Below, in pieces: positions 32,242 through 39,832 of a DNA stretch of 41,504 bases. The stretch's first letter is position 1. Each line of letters begins with the position of its first letter. Below the pieces are notes generated by a model. That model made no database searches and was not told the origin of the DNA. It was given only the letters and a program-made list of their open reading frames with translations. The DNA is from CAZLDI01 sp964558415. Its GTDB lineage: Bacteria; Chloroflexota; Dehalococcoidia; SM23-28-2; RBG-16-64-32. The translations under genes and the position numbers were made by a program. The stretch lies in NCBI GenBank assembly GCA_964558415.1, contig CAZLDI010000022.1:1-41504 (forward strand), written 5' to 3'.

Positions 32242-33545
32242 GCCGCCACCACGGACAGTAACTCACCCTGCAGCGACCACGGGGTCGTCCGCGTTATCCG
32301 CACGCCGACCAGGTCGCTGGGCGCAGGCCGCGCCGCCTCTTCCGCCCCAAAGTGCACGAGCTTGTTCGTGCGGTTGCGCCCGGTGAGAACGCCGTCCTTC
32401 TCGCCCTCGACCAACACTTCTTGCACAGTGTCGAGCAGTCTGGCGTTGATCTCCGTCGCGATGCGCTCCTGGAGTGACTCGACAGCGTGGAGCCGGCGCA
32501 TCTTCTCCTCTTGCGGCAGGTCATCCTCCATTTGGCGCCAGGCGATCGTGCCGGGCCTAGGCGAATAAGCGGCCACGTGTACCTTATCGAAGCGCAACTC
32601 CTCCAGCACGTCCAGCGTGCGCTGGAACTGCGCCTCTGTCTCCCCGCAGAAGCCGACGATGACGTCGGTGCTGAGCGAAGCGTTCGGGACGATGTCCCGG
32701 ATGCGGCGGACCCAGTGCAGGTATTCTTCGATCGTGTATCCGCGCCGCATGCGGGTCAGCACCTCGTTGTCGCCGGCCTGGAGCGGGATGTTGAAGTGCT
32801 CGCACACCTTAGGCAGGTTCGCAACAGACTGGATGATGCGCTCCGTCATGTCTCGCGGGTACGAAGTCAGGAAGCGAATGCGTTCGAGGCCAGGTGTATC
32901 GTGAATCTCGGCGAAGAGGTCCGCCAGGTCCGGCTTGCGGCCGTCTGTCTGGGGCAGGTCCTTGCCATACGCCTCCACGGTCTGGCCCAGCAGCGTCACC
33001 TCGCGCACGCCCTTCGCGCAGGCCGAAGCGACCTCGCGGGCGACTTCGTCGATCGTGCGGGAGCGTTCGCGGCCGCGGCGGTAGGGGACAATGCAGTAGG
33101 TGCAGAACTTGTTGCATCCGTGGATCACCGGCACGAACGCAGTCGGCCCCTTCGGCTCCGGGAACGTCTCCGGCCAGAACTCGCCGCCGAGCTCGCTGTC
33201 CGGCAGGAGATGGCGCAGCACCACTTCGAAGCTCTGTGGCTGCGCCCAGACATCCACGTACGGGAAGCGGCGTCGCAGGTCATCCGTGCGCGGGCCCACC
33301 ATGCAGCCCATGACCGCGATCTGCATCGCACCTTCGCGGCGCTCTTTCATCTTGCGTAGGTGACCCAGGTAGCCGGCTGCGCGGTCCTCCGCCTTCTGGC
33401 GCACTACGCAGGTGTTGACCACGGCCAGGTCGGCCTCGTCGGCCTTTGGGGCGGGTTCCCAGCCGAGCTTCGCCAGGCCGGCGGCCAGCTTGTCGCTGTC
33501 GGCCTCGTTCATCTGGCAGCCCTCGGTCCAGATGTGGTAGCGCAT
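32238..33545 (-). CDS. miaB: tRNA-2-methylthio-N6-dimethylallyladenosine synthase
   Basis: Radical-SAM methylthiotransferase that modifies A37 of tRNAs reading UNN codons. 435 aa. The N-terminal cluster Cys are C10 (TEGCQMNEADS), C46 (NTCVVRQKAEDR) and C81 (MGCMVG). The radical-SAM Cys are C144, C148 and C151 (GCNKFCTYCIVPYRRGRE). The TRAM domain follows at the end (VLVEGEKDGVLTGRNRTNKL). TGCTACAAT ends 6 nt before the ATG, so the message is probably leaderless. It is first in a unit with nrtR and a lipoprotein gene. Confidence 0.96.
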   Translation of the reverse strand: MRYHIWTEGCQMNEADSDKLAAGLAKLGWEPAPKADEADLAVVNTCVVRQKAEDRAAGYLGHLRKMKERREGAMQIAVMGCMVGPRTDDLRRRFPYVDVWAQPQSFEVVLRHLLPDSELGGEFWPETFPEPKGPTAFVPVIHGCNKFCTYCIVPYRRGRERSRTIDEVAREVASACAKGVREVTLLGQTVEAYGKDLPQTDGRKPDLADLFAEIHDTPGLERIRFLTSYPRDMTERIIQSVANLPKVCEHFNIPLQAGDNEVLTRMRRGYTIEEYLHWVRRIRDIVPNASLSTDVIVGFCGETEAQFQRTLDVLEELRFDKVHVAAYSPRPGTIAWRQMEDDLPQEEKMRRLHAVESLQERIATEINARLLDTVQEVLVEGEKDGVLTGRNRTNKLVHFGAEEAARPAPSDLVGVRITRTTPWSLQGELLSVVAA

Positions 33546-33551
33546 ACGGAG

Positions 33552-33560
33552 ATTGTAGCA
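33552..33560 (-). promoter_or_regulatory. extended -10 promoter of miaB, leaderless
   Basis: TGCTACAAT on the minus strand is followed by 6 nt and then the miaB ATG, placing the transcription start at or next to the A of the start codon. Confidence 0.6.
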
Positions 33561-33607
33561 GGAAGGCGCGCTCAGACGATGGCGCCCAAAGTCCCGCGAT
33601 CGCGCGG

Positions 33608-34510
33608 CTAACCCCGCGCCCGCGTCGCCCGCGGTGGCCCCAGCACCTCTTCCGCCCGTCTTCGGCCCATCTCCATCGATCGCCGCACGGAAGCCTGCGA
33701 GAAATCAAGACCGTCGCCGAGGCGTTGGTCCGGGTCGATGATCTCGTAATTGAAGTACTTGTACGGCTTGCCTTTTTCGTTGTGCAGAGTGACTCCCTTC
33801 GCGGCAGCCTCCTGGACGTTCAGATTGATCCGCACGAATTCCCGCACGTCCCCGACGAATATCTCATTGACGGCGATGTCCAGGGACCGCTTCCCGATGT
33901 CCAGCGCATTCTTTAGCCGGCCCTCTTTCGGCTCGGACTCTCCGGGGTTGCAATTGATGATGATGATCTCGTCGGGATCATCGTCGAGGACGTCCCCCAG
34001 CGGACTGACATTCCGGACGCCTCCATCGACCATCTCGCCGAGCGGCGGGTCGAGTAGCACCGGCGGCCAGACTACCGGTATTGCGGTTGAAGCGAGGACC
34101 GCCTGTTTGAACTGGGGATGGTCAGGCCGAAACATCACGTATTCCCCACTGTTCAGCGACACGGCGCCTACCCTCAGGTCGGCCTTCATCAAGGCCGGAT
34201 CGAACTCGCCGTCGATCAGCTCCTTGAGCGGCCCATGACCGAGGGCGGACCTGGCGCCGAACAGCATCTTGACCAGCGCCCAGCGGTTCATCCGCCCGGT
34301 GTAGACCCTGGCGTTCGTGATCGTCTCCCAGATCTCCAGCAATCGCGCGTACTTCCCCATCGCCAGCATGCCCGCGTTGAGAGCGCCCACAGATACCCCG
34401 GCGATGATGTCCCACTTGTATCCCTTTTGCTCTCTTGCGTATTTCTCGGCGGTGACCTGGAAGGCGCCCTTGGCGCCGCCACCACTCAGCACGAGCGCAG
34501 TCTTCGGCAT
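33608..34510 (-). CDS. patatin-like phospholipase
   Basis: 300 aa with all patatin motifs: the oxyanion SGGGAKGAF at 9-17, the nucleophile motif GVSVG with Ser40, and the catalytic Asp162 in MVDGGVRN. It has no signal peptide, so it is probably a cytoplasmic or membrane-associated lipid acyl hydrolase. AAGGAGGG lies 4-5 nt before the ATG. It stands alone on the minus strand between ggt and miaB. Confidence 0.93.
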   Translation of the reverse strand: MPKTALVLSGGGAKGAFQVTAEKYAREQKGYKWDIIAGVSVGALNAGMLAMGKYARLLEIWETITNARVYTGRMNRWALVKMLFGARSALGHGPLKELIDGEFDPALMKADLRVGAVSLNSGEYVMFRPDHPQFKQAVLASTAIPVVWPPVLLDPPLGEMVDGGVRNVSPLGDVLDDDPDEIIIINCNPGESEPKEGRLKNALDIGKRSLDIAVNEIFVGDVREFVRINLNVQEAAAKGVTLHNEKGKPYKYFNYEIIDPDQRLGDGLDFSQASVRRSMEMGRRRAEEVLGPPRATRARG

Positions 34511-34549
34511 GATTCCCTCCTTGATCGGATTCTAGTCTGGTTGCAGCGT

Positions 34550-34567
34550 ACCCCCCATTTGGGGGGT
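34550..34567. terminator. ACCCCCC-ATTT-GGGGGGT hairpin
   Basis: A perfect 7-bp stem with a 4-nt loop in the gap between the ggt stop and the patatin start. No T-run follows on either strand, so it is a weak terminator candidate or an RNA-stability element. The rest of 34511-34682 shows nothing else. Confidence 0.4.
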
Positions 34568-34682
34568 CGTACATCCGCAGAAATACCCATCTCGCTTGCG
34601 CCAGGCCGCCACGGAAGCAAAGGGGTCCGAGAGAGGGGGTGGTGTGAAAGCGATACGCCTGGAACCGGTCTGACGGCCCGGT

Positions 34683-35981
34683 CTAGTACCCCACCGCGGC
34701 GCCGTCCGAACGCGGGTCAAAGGCGGCGGCCAGATAGCCGTCGTGGCCCACGAGAATCGCTTGCGCGTGACCCGCGAGGTCCTTCGCGGGCACCGGCGCC
34801 GCGCCGATCTCCGGCAGGCCGGCCTCCGCCATCAGCTTCCCGGCCCTGATCACCCAGCGCGGCGCAGCGATGGCCTCGGCGACGTCCTGACGGGCGACCA
34901 GGATGCGCGCGAGGAGCTGAAGGTGGATCTGTACCTGCGTTTCTCCACCCATCGTCCCGAAGACCAGGTGAGGTTTACCTTCGCGCAGCGCCATCGCCGG
35001 CGCCAGCGTGTGCGTCGGCCGCTCTCCGCCGCGATACTCGTGCGGCTTGAAGTAGGATGCGCGGTTGTGCAGCAGCACGCCCGTACCCGGGATCACGACG
35101 CCGGAGCCAAACGCTTGGAACAGGCTCTGGTTCAGGCTTACTGCCATGCCGTTCTCATCGCGGACGCAGAGATAGATGGTGTCGCCGTCAGTCTCGGGCT
35201 GGTCGAAGGCGAACGCACGGATCATTCGCTGGTGCCACTCCGGGTCTTCGGGAGTGAGTCCGTCCAGCGGCTCCAGGCGATCGATAGCCTTCAGCACCAG
35301 GTGACCGCGGCTGTTCGGCGGCATCTCGTGGACGTCCACACCTGCGAACCGGCAGCTTACCGGCTCTACCCACTCCGCTCGGTGCGCCGCGAAATCCGCC
35401 GGGGTGAAGGGTGGCGGAGCGTTGTGGGCAACAGCACCGGCGTAGAACCCCTCGATGTTATCCAGCGTCTCCGCCAGCTCAGTCTGCATCAGAGGCCCAT
35501 CTGTGAGAAAGATCCGCTTCGCCTCAGGGTCTCGCTCCAGTAGCTCCCGGGACCAGCGCGTCGCCCGGCGCAGGAACGGCGCTCGCGGGCAACCCTCGCG
35601 CGCCAGACGGATCGCGGGGCGCGCCAGCTCCTGGATGCTGCGCGTTCCATAGCGCGCCAGGAGGGCGAGCCAGCCGGCCGTCGCACCTGGCACCGTGGCC
35701 GACCCGATTCCGGACTGAGGCACGACGCGGTCATCCAGCCTCGCGGCTGCGGGCAGGCGTCCGCTGGAGTTCAGCCCGGAAAGGTCTCCCTCCGCCCAGA
35801 CCATCGCGAACAGGTCGCCGCCGGGTCCGCACTGGTGCGGGTAGACCACCGCAAGCACAAGGTTGGTGGCGACGGCCGCATCGACCGCATTTCCGCCGGA
35901 AGCGAGTACCGCGAGGCCGGCGGACGACGCGAGATAGTGCGGCGAAGCGACGGCTGCGTGGGGAAACACCGGTGCGGGCAT
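34683..35981 (-). CDS. gamma-glutamyltranspeptidase-like Ntn hydrolase
   Basis: 432 aa from ATG 35981; the longer frame is promoter and antisense sequence. The family cleaves itself before a Thr that becomes the nucleophile. Recognisable parts: SGGNAVDAAVATNLVLAVV, CGPGGDLFAMVW, SGIGSATVPGATAGW, then Thr268 in DTIYLCVRDENGMAVSLNQS at the position of the catalytic Thr, and FGTMGGETQVQIHLQ. It is shorter than E. coli Ggt and has no signal peptide, so it is probably a cytoplasmic member with an unknown substrate. TGCTACAAT lies 9 nt before the ATG. Confidence 0.85.
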   Translation of the reverse strand: MPAPVFPHAAVASPHYLASSAGLAVLASGGNAVDAAVATNLVLAVVYPHQCGPGGDLFAMVWAEGDLSGLNSSGRLPAAARLDDRVVPQSGIGSATVPGATAGWLALLARYGTRSIQELARPAIRLAREGCPRAPFLRRATRWSRELLERDPEAKRIFLTDGPLMQTELAETLDNIEGFYAGAVAHNAPPPFTPADFAAHRAEWVEPVSCRFAGVDVHEMPPNSRGHLVLKAIDRLEPLDGLTPEDPEWHQRMIRAFAFDQPETDGDTIYLCVRDENGMAVSLNQSLFQAFGSGVVIPGTGVLLHNRASYFKPHEYRGGERPTHTLAPAMALREGKPHLVFGTMGGETQVQIHLQLLARILVARQDVAEAIAAPRWVIRAGKLMAEAGLPEIGAAPVPAKDLAGHAQAILVGHDGYLAAAFDPRSDGAAVGY

Positions 35982-35990
35982 AGCGCCGCG

Positions 35991-35999
35991 ATTGTAGCA
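35991..35999 (-). promoter_or_regulatory. extended -10 promoter of the ggt-like gene
   Basis: TGCTACAAT on the minus strand, identical to the box in front of miaB, ends 9 nt upstream of the ATG at 35981. The predicted leader is 2-3 nt. Confidence 0.55.
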
Positions 36000-36033
36000 C
36001 CCCGGTTCAGGCGGGAGTCGCCGTGCTGCGGCG

Positions 36034-36039
36034 TATACT
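36034..36039 (+). promoter_or_regulatory. -10 box (TATACT) of the DedA/VTT gene
   Basis: GCGTATACT ends 6 nt before the GTG at 36046, placing the transcription start on the start codon. It is the third occurrence of this nonamer in the window. Confidence 0.5.
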
Positions 36040-36045
36040 GGACTG

Positions 36046-36738
36046 GTGGCGGACGAGACGCTCGAAGCGCCGATATCAGGCGATCCCGGGGAGCGCCGGC
36101 GCATCGTGCTGGACATGCCGTCCTGGTTCCCCTCGGAAAAGCTGCCCCGGGGGCTCATCGTCGGCGCCACGGTTGTGCTGGTCGTGGCGCTGATCGCGGG
36201 GACGGCGATACCGTTCGCGCTCGGTTGGGTCAGCCAGGAGGACTTCGAGACGTTTGGCTACGCGGGCATCTTCCTCGCCAACTTCTTCGGCACCGCCACC
36301 GGCTTCGTGCCCGTGCCCGGCCTGACCGCCGCCGGTCAGGGCCTGATCGTCGCCGGATCGGACACGCTCAATCCCGTGGGCGTCGTCATCGCCGGGGCAT
36401 CCGGGATGACGCTTGCCGAATCCACCGCCTATCTAACCGGCGCGGTAGTGCGCGGCGTCTCAGAGGAGCGCAAGATGCCGCTAGGTGGGCGGATCGGGGA
36501 CTGGCTGCGACGCGCCGCCCGCCGCATCGACTGGCTGATGGCGCACTACGGCTTCGCGACGCTGCTGCTCCTCTCCGCCGTCCCCAACCCGCTCTTCGAG
36601 TTCGCCGGCATCACCGCCGGCGCGGTCCGCATGCACTTCTGGCGCTTTCTGCTGGCCGTCGGTATCGGCAAGACGGTCCGCGTAATCCTGCTGGTGATCA
36701 TCGGCCAGGCCCTGCTGGACTTCTTTGAGGTGACTTAG
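36046..36738 (+). CDS. DedA/VTT-domain membrane protein
   Basis: 230 aa from GTG 36046. After a charged N-terminus, about five hydrophobic segments follow. YAGIFLANFFGTATGFVPVP and GASGMTLAESTAYLTGAVV match the re-entrant loop and the Gly/Glu motif of VTT (SNARE-associated) proteins, which act as lipid scramblases or flippases. LLLLSAVPNPLFEFAGITAG is the second conserved motif. It is a single-gene unit, divergent from the ggt-like gene. Confidence 0.85.
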   Translation: MADETLEAPISGDPGERRRIVLDMPSWFPSEKLPRGLIVGATVVLVVALIAGTAIPFALGWVSQEDFETFGYAGIFLANFFGTATGFVPVPGLTAAGQGLIVAGSDTLNPVGVVIAGASGMTLAESTAYLTGAVVRGVSEERKMPLGGRIGDWLRRAARRIDWLMAHYGFATLLLLSAVPNPLFEFAGITAGAVRMHFWRFLLAVGIGKTVRVILLVIIGQALLDFFEVT

Positions 36739-36800
36739 CCGTTCGGGCGAGGGAACCACATCTCCAGATTTCCGCCCTACGGTGTGTGTGCAGGTTTGCT

Positions 36801-37196
36801 CTAGCGGCCTGCCAGCTCACGACACCGAGCAATCCGCTCCCTACCCCCTGATTCGAACCCCGGTGGCTCCACGACCTTCAGCGATCGTACGTGGACCTCG
36901 CCTCCATTGGAGACGGTTCCCGATACGCGGATGATGCCACCGAAACAGACGTTCACTAGCTCTAGTAACCCCGGGTTCGCCTCTATTTCGTCCAACAGTA
37001 GCTCGTAGGCAGCGCCTTCACTCGCATAGAGATGGTAAGTCGTTTCGCTTGTGAAGTTGTCGAAGTCGTCGGCGATAATGATCCCGAGCTGCCCGGTGAG
37101 GGTTCTGTCGTCGCTCCCGCAAGCCAATAGCAGGGTCAGCATCGAGACCTGGGAGCACGCAGCGAGGAGTGCCCGGATCATCTGCGCGGTACGCAT
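36801..37196 (-). CDS. predicted lipoprotein
   Basis: 131 aa from ATG 37196. The signal peptide ends in LLLAC with Cys26 as the lipidation site, then GSDDRTLTGQ. The mature part is small and beta-rich with two further Cys (VNVCFGG and IARCREL), ending in HVRSLKVVEPPGF. No family recognised. The longer frame to 37238 adds an unlikely N-terminus. Confidence 0.65.
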   Translation of the reverse strand: MRTAQMIRALLAACSQVSMLTLLLACGSDDRTLTGQLGIIIADDFDNFTSETTYHLYASEGAAYELLLDEIEANPGLLELVNVCFGGIIRVSGTVSNGGEVHVRSLKVVEPPGFESGGRERIARCRELAGR

Positions 37197-37266
37197 ATGC
37201 TGGCCTTGCCCGTTTGGCGGTATGTCCGCTGAACACACACCAGAACCCGTCTGGTAGAGATTTCAC

Positions 37267-37358
37267 TGGCGGAGGGAGTGGGATTCGAACCCACGAGGGA
37301 ACTTTCGCCCCCTACCCGCTTAGCAGGCGGGCGCACTCGGCCACTATGCGATCCCTCC
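37267..37358 (-). tRNA. tRNA-Ser (anticodon GCU)
   Basis: The acceptor stem GGAGGGA pairs with TCCCTCC, the discriminator is G, and CCA is encoded. The anticodon stem CCCGC/GCGGG encloses CTGCTAA with anticodon GCT. The long variable arm and the T-arm GTGGG-TTCGAAT-CCCAC are class II serine features. It reads AGC and AGU codons. An extended -10 TGCTATACT lies 13 nt upstream. Confidence 0.96.
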
Positions 37359-37371
37359 GCACGGCCATATC

Positions 37372-37380
37372 AGTATAGCA
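37372..37380 (-). promoter_or_regulatory. promoter of tRNA-Ser
   Basis: TGCTATACT on the minus strand, identical to the rpsB -10 region, ends 13 nt before the mature tRNA 5' end, leaving a short trailer for RNase P to remove. Confidence 0.55.
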
Positions 37381-37460
37381 ACCGCAACGCCCGCCAGGTA
37401 ACATTGTCGCGTGACCTTCGTGACGGTCGTCCACCCCCGCAAAGAATCAAAACGAACCAC

Positions 37461-37997
37461 ATGACGAAGTACGTCGCTTTCCTGCGCGGTATTAACGTGG
37501 GCGGACACCGGCTGGTCAAGATGACCGAGGTCGCCCGCCTCTTTGCATCACTGGGCCTCGACAACGTCAGAACATACATCGCAAGTGGAAATGTGCTGTT
37601 CGAGACGGCAGAACCAGACGCGGCCGCCGTCACGCGCCGAATCGAGGAAGGGCTCAGCCTGGCGCTCGGGTTCGAGGTAATCGTGATAGTGCGGACAATC
37701 GAGCGCATTGCGGAGCTGGTCGGTCTGGACCCGTTCAAGAACGTGGAAGTGAAGGAGAACGTCCGGCTCTACGTCACGTTCTTAGCAGAGCAATCGAAGA
37801 GCGGGTTGAAGCTTCCCTACGAGTCGCCCCAGGGAGAGTTCAGAGTTCTGCAGAAGACTGATAGAGAGGTCTACAGCGTCCTCCTCCTCTCGCCCACAGC
37901 TCGATCGACGGACGGGATGGCTTTCATCGAGAAGGAGTTCGGTAAGGCCTCCACCACCAGAAACTGGAATACCATCAAGAAGATCGCGGCGCTATGA
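37461..37997 (+). CDS. DUF1697 family protein
   Basis: 178 aa from ATG 37461. The family start is clear: TKYVAFLRGINVGGHRLVKM, then ELxxLFxSLG as VARLFASLGLDNVRTYIAS, GNVLFET and, at the end, KASTTRNWNTIKKI. The function is unknown; the fold is a two-domain alpha/beta protein found across soil bacteria. The frame is open upstream through the antisense strand of the tRNA, which is not coding. Its stop overlaps the next gene as ATGA, so both are cotranscribed. Confidence 0.9.
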   Translation: MTKYVAFLRGINVGGHRLVKMTEVARLFASLGLDNVRTYIASGNVLFETAEPDAAAVTRRIEEGLSLALGFEVIVIVRTIERIAELVGLDPFKNVEVKENVRLYVTFLAEQSKSGLKLPYESPQGEFRVLQKTDREVYSVLLLSPTARSTDGMAFIEKEFGKASTTRNWNTIKKIAAL

Positions 37998-38575
37998 GCG
38001 CGGCTCCCGATCAGCCGGTCATCGCGTTCGCATCCGCCGCCGATTGGAAGCGGTGGCTCGACGAAAATCACACCGAATCGAACGGCATCTGGATGCGCAT
38101 CTTCAAGAAGGCGAGCGCAACGCCCACGGTCACTTACGCCCAGGCGCTGGATGCCGCGCTTTGCTACGGATGGATCGACGGTCAGAAGAAGAAGTACGAC
38201 GAGGAGTCGTGGATTCAGAAGTTCACTCCCCGGCGTGCTCGAAGCACCTGGTCAAAGACCAACACCAGGCACATCGAGCGATTGACCGCGGCCGGCAAGA
38301 TGAAGCCTGCCGGCCGCGCGCAGGTCGAGTCGGCGAAGCGCGACGGCCGCTGGGAGCGCGCCTACGCCTCGCCGGGCACGGCCGTCGTCCCGGAGGACTT
38401 CATGCGCGAGCTGAGCAAAAACCTGAAAGCGAAGGCGTTCTTCGAGACGCTTAACAAGAGAAACACCTTCCCGATCGCGTACAGACTGCAGAGCGCCGGG
38501 CGGCCGGAGACCAGGCAGCGGCGCCTGAAGGAGATTCTGGCGATGCTGGAGCGGGGCGAGAAGTTCTACCCGTAG
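37994..38575 (+). CDS. YdeI/OmpD-associated family protein
   Basis: 193 aa. FASAADWKRWLDENHTESNG, then TYAQALDAALCYGWIDGQKK, SWIQKFTPRRARSTWSKTN and the C-terminal RLKEILAMLERGEKF are the standard blocks of this family, often annotated as bacteriocin-protection protein. Its activity is unproven. It is translationally coupled to the DUF1697 gene, a frequent pairing in soil bacteria. Confidence 0.9.
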   Translation: MSAAPDQPVIAFASAADWKRWLDENHTESNGIWMRIFKKASATPTVTYAQALDAALCYGWIDGQKKKYDEESWIQKFTPRRARSTWSKTNTRHIERLTAAGKMKPAGRAQVESAKRDGRWERAYASPGTAVVPEDFMRELSKNLKAKAFFETLNKRNTFPIAYRLQSAGRPETRQRRLKEILAMLERGEKFYP

Positions 38576-38593
38576 GTCCGCCGAGTGGCCGGA

Positions 38594-39076
38594 CTAGCGC
38601 GCGGCCGTGTCCACGAACTCGACCGGCGCGTAGATGCGCTTCTTCAGCGCCTCGCGCGGCGGGTCGATGTAGATAGCGGCCCAGCCGCAGGCCTCCTCGC
38701 AGAGGCGGCAACCGGTGCACTTCTTCTCGATGACTCTCGCGACGCCGAAGAAGTCGCCCACCTGCTTGCCGGAAAGGTCCAGCTCCAGGGCGTCGAAAGG
38801 ACAGATGTGGATGCACAGCTCGCAGCCGGAGCCGATGCAGTTGTCCTCGATCACGATCGCCTTCGGCCACTCGCGGCGCGGGAACCCCTTGCCGAGATCA
38901 CCGAACTCGTCCGCAATGCACTCCACCGGGCAGACGACCCCACAGGCGCCGCAGTCAATGCAGAGCACCGGATCGATGATGTGCATGCCATTGCGCACGC
39001 CCGAGATTGCGTCCGTCGGGCAGCGTTTCGTGCACGCGGTGCAGCCGATGCAGGTGTCGAGGATTTTGTAGGCCAT
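38594..39076 (-). CDS. ferredoxin-type protein with four 4Fe-4S motifs
   Basis: 160 aa containing four Cys clusters: C9/C12/C15/C19 (CIGCTACTKRCP), C39/C42/C45/C49 (CIDCGACGVVCP), C80/C85/C88/C92 (CIGSGCELCIHICP, with an extra residue pair in the first gap) and C120/C123/C126/C130 (CTGCRLCEEAC). The first half is a normal bacterial 8Fe ferredoxin; the second half is another pair with a longer linker. It is probably a soluble electron carrier with up to four clusters. A perfect 11-bp inverted repeat around a TATACT box lies just upstream. Confidence 0.92.
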   Translation of the reverse strand: MAYKILDTCIGCTACTKRCPTDAISGVRNGMHIIDPVLCIDCGACGVVCPVECIADEFGDLGKGFPRREWPKAIVIEDNCIGSGCELCIHICPFDALELDLSGKQVGDFFGVARVIEKKCTGCRLCEEACGWAAIYIDPPREALKKRIYAPVEFVDTAAR

Positions 39077-39084
39077 AAACGTGA

Positions 39085-39112
39085 CTTCCCGCCCCAGTAT
39101 AGGGGCGGGAAG
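39085..39112 (-). promoter_or_regulatory. perfect 11-bp inverted repeat enclosing a -10 box, ferredoxin promoter
   Basis: CTTCCCGCCCC and GGGGCGGGAAG flank TATACT (minus strand). The -10 box therefore lies exactly in the loop of the palindrome, 19 nt before the ATG at 39076. A protein bound to the palindrome would block the promoter; the transcript 5' end would contain one arm. Confidence 0.65.
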
Positions 39113-39146
39113 AGTCGCCCAGCAACTTCAGTGACGCCGGAAGCGG

Positions 39147-39668
39147 CTAGTCAGCGTGTCCGTAGATCGTGTCCAACTGGTCCCCGTCGTGGCCGTTCGG
39201 AGCCGGGAACTGCACGTACTGAAGGTCTACCGTGTTGTTCATGCAGGTGTTACCGACCGTGTACGTCAAGCCGAGCGCCCGCCCCAGTTCGCGGCAGAGC
39301 GCGTGGTCCGCGGCCATCTGCGGGAACCCGCGCAGCAGGTTCGTGTTCAGCTTGATCGTGACTTTCGTGATATGGCCGCTGCCGTCTGTCCGGATGCTGG
39401 TGCTGGCCATCGGGCCGCTCTTGGACTCGCTGATGACGATGTTCGCCGCCGTCGACTTCGTGGCCATCGTCATCTGGATCGGCGCGCCCAGGTCGTTCCA
39501 CTCCTGCACGGCTGCCGGCACGTTGTACATCGTCGCCTTCGTGCCGTTGTACACCTTTGGCGAGAGGTTGGACCAGTGGCCGGTGCCCGCGTGGTCCGCG
39601 CTCGCCGTTGCGGCTACAGCGAACAGCGCCCCCGCCGCGACCCCTAGTAGTATCAGTTTCTTCAGCAT
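39147..39668 (-). CDS. secreted protein related to matrixin-like metalloproteases, active-site His lost
   Basis: 173 aa from ATG 39668 (GGAGG 7 nt upstream) with a signal peptide ending ATASA. The C-terminal half has the frame of the zincin motif HExxHxxGxxH, but reads CRELGRALGLTY: Arg126, Arg130 and Tyr136 stand where the three zinc His should be, while Glu127 and Gly133 remain. NTCMNN follows where matrixin-like proteins have SCMN. It is probably an inactive relative with a binding or inhibitory role, or a decaying gene. It is divergent from the fungalysin-like gene across a region with direct repeats. Confidence 0.75.
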   Translation of the reverse strand: MLKKLILLGVAAGALFAVAATASADHAGTGHWSNLSPKVYNGTKATMYNVPAAVQEWNDLGAPIQMTMATKSTAANIVISESKSGPMASTSIRTDGSGHITKVTIKLNTNLLRGFPQMAADHALCRELGRALGLTYTVGNTCMNNTVDLQYVQFPAPNGHDGDQLDTIYGHAD

Positions 39669-39747
39669 CGTCCGCCCTCCACAAAGGTTCAGAATCGGTA
39701 AACTACCCCCACTGTAACGGCGTGGCCGCCGCAGTTCAGTCGCGGCG

Positions 39748-39777
39748 CGGTTAACATCGGTTAAGATCGGGTGAACG
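39748..39777. promoter_or_regulatory. three 10-bp direct repeats, likely activator site
   Basis: CGGTTAACAT, CGGTTAAGAT and CGGGTGAACG follow one another without gap between the divergent genes at 39668 and 39833. A spacing of one helical turn is typical of OmpR/PhoB-type response-regulator dimers. For the plus-strand gene, TACACT near 39803 could be the -10 box. Confidence 0.55.
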
Positions 39778-39832
39778 CTGGACGGGCTTGTCATAACTGC
39801 GCTACACTTTGAGTCCCGCGAGGAGGTTGGCA

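Noticed and set aside
32021..32266. Minus-strand 81-aa Arg-rich frame
   Set aside because: It is an out-of-frame reading of the nrtR 5' end; the in-frame translation gives the Nudix domain.
37278..37460. Plus-strand N-terminal extension of the DUF1697 protein
   Set aside because: It is the antisense translation of tRNA-Ser; the family starts at the ATG at 37461.
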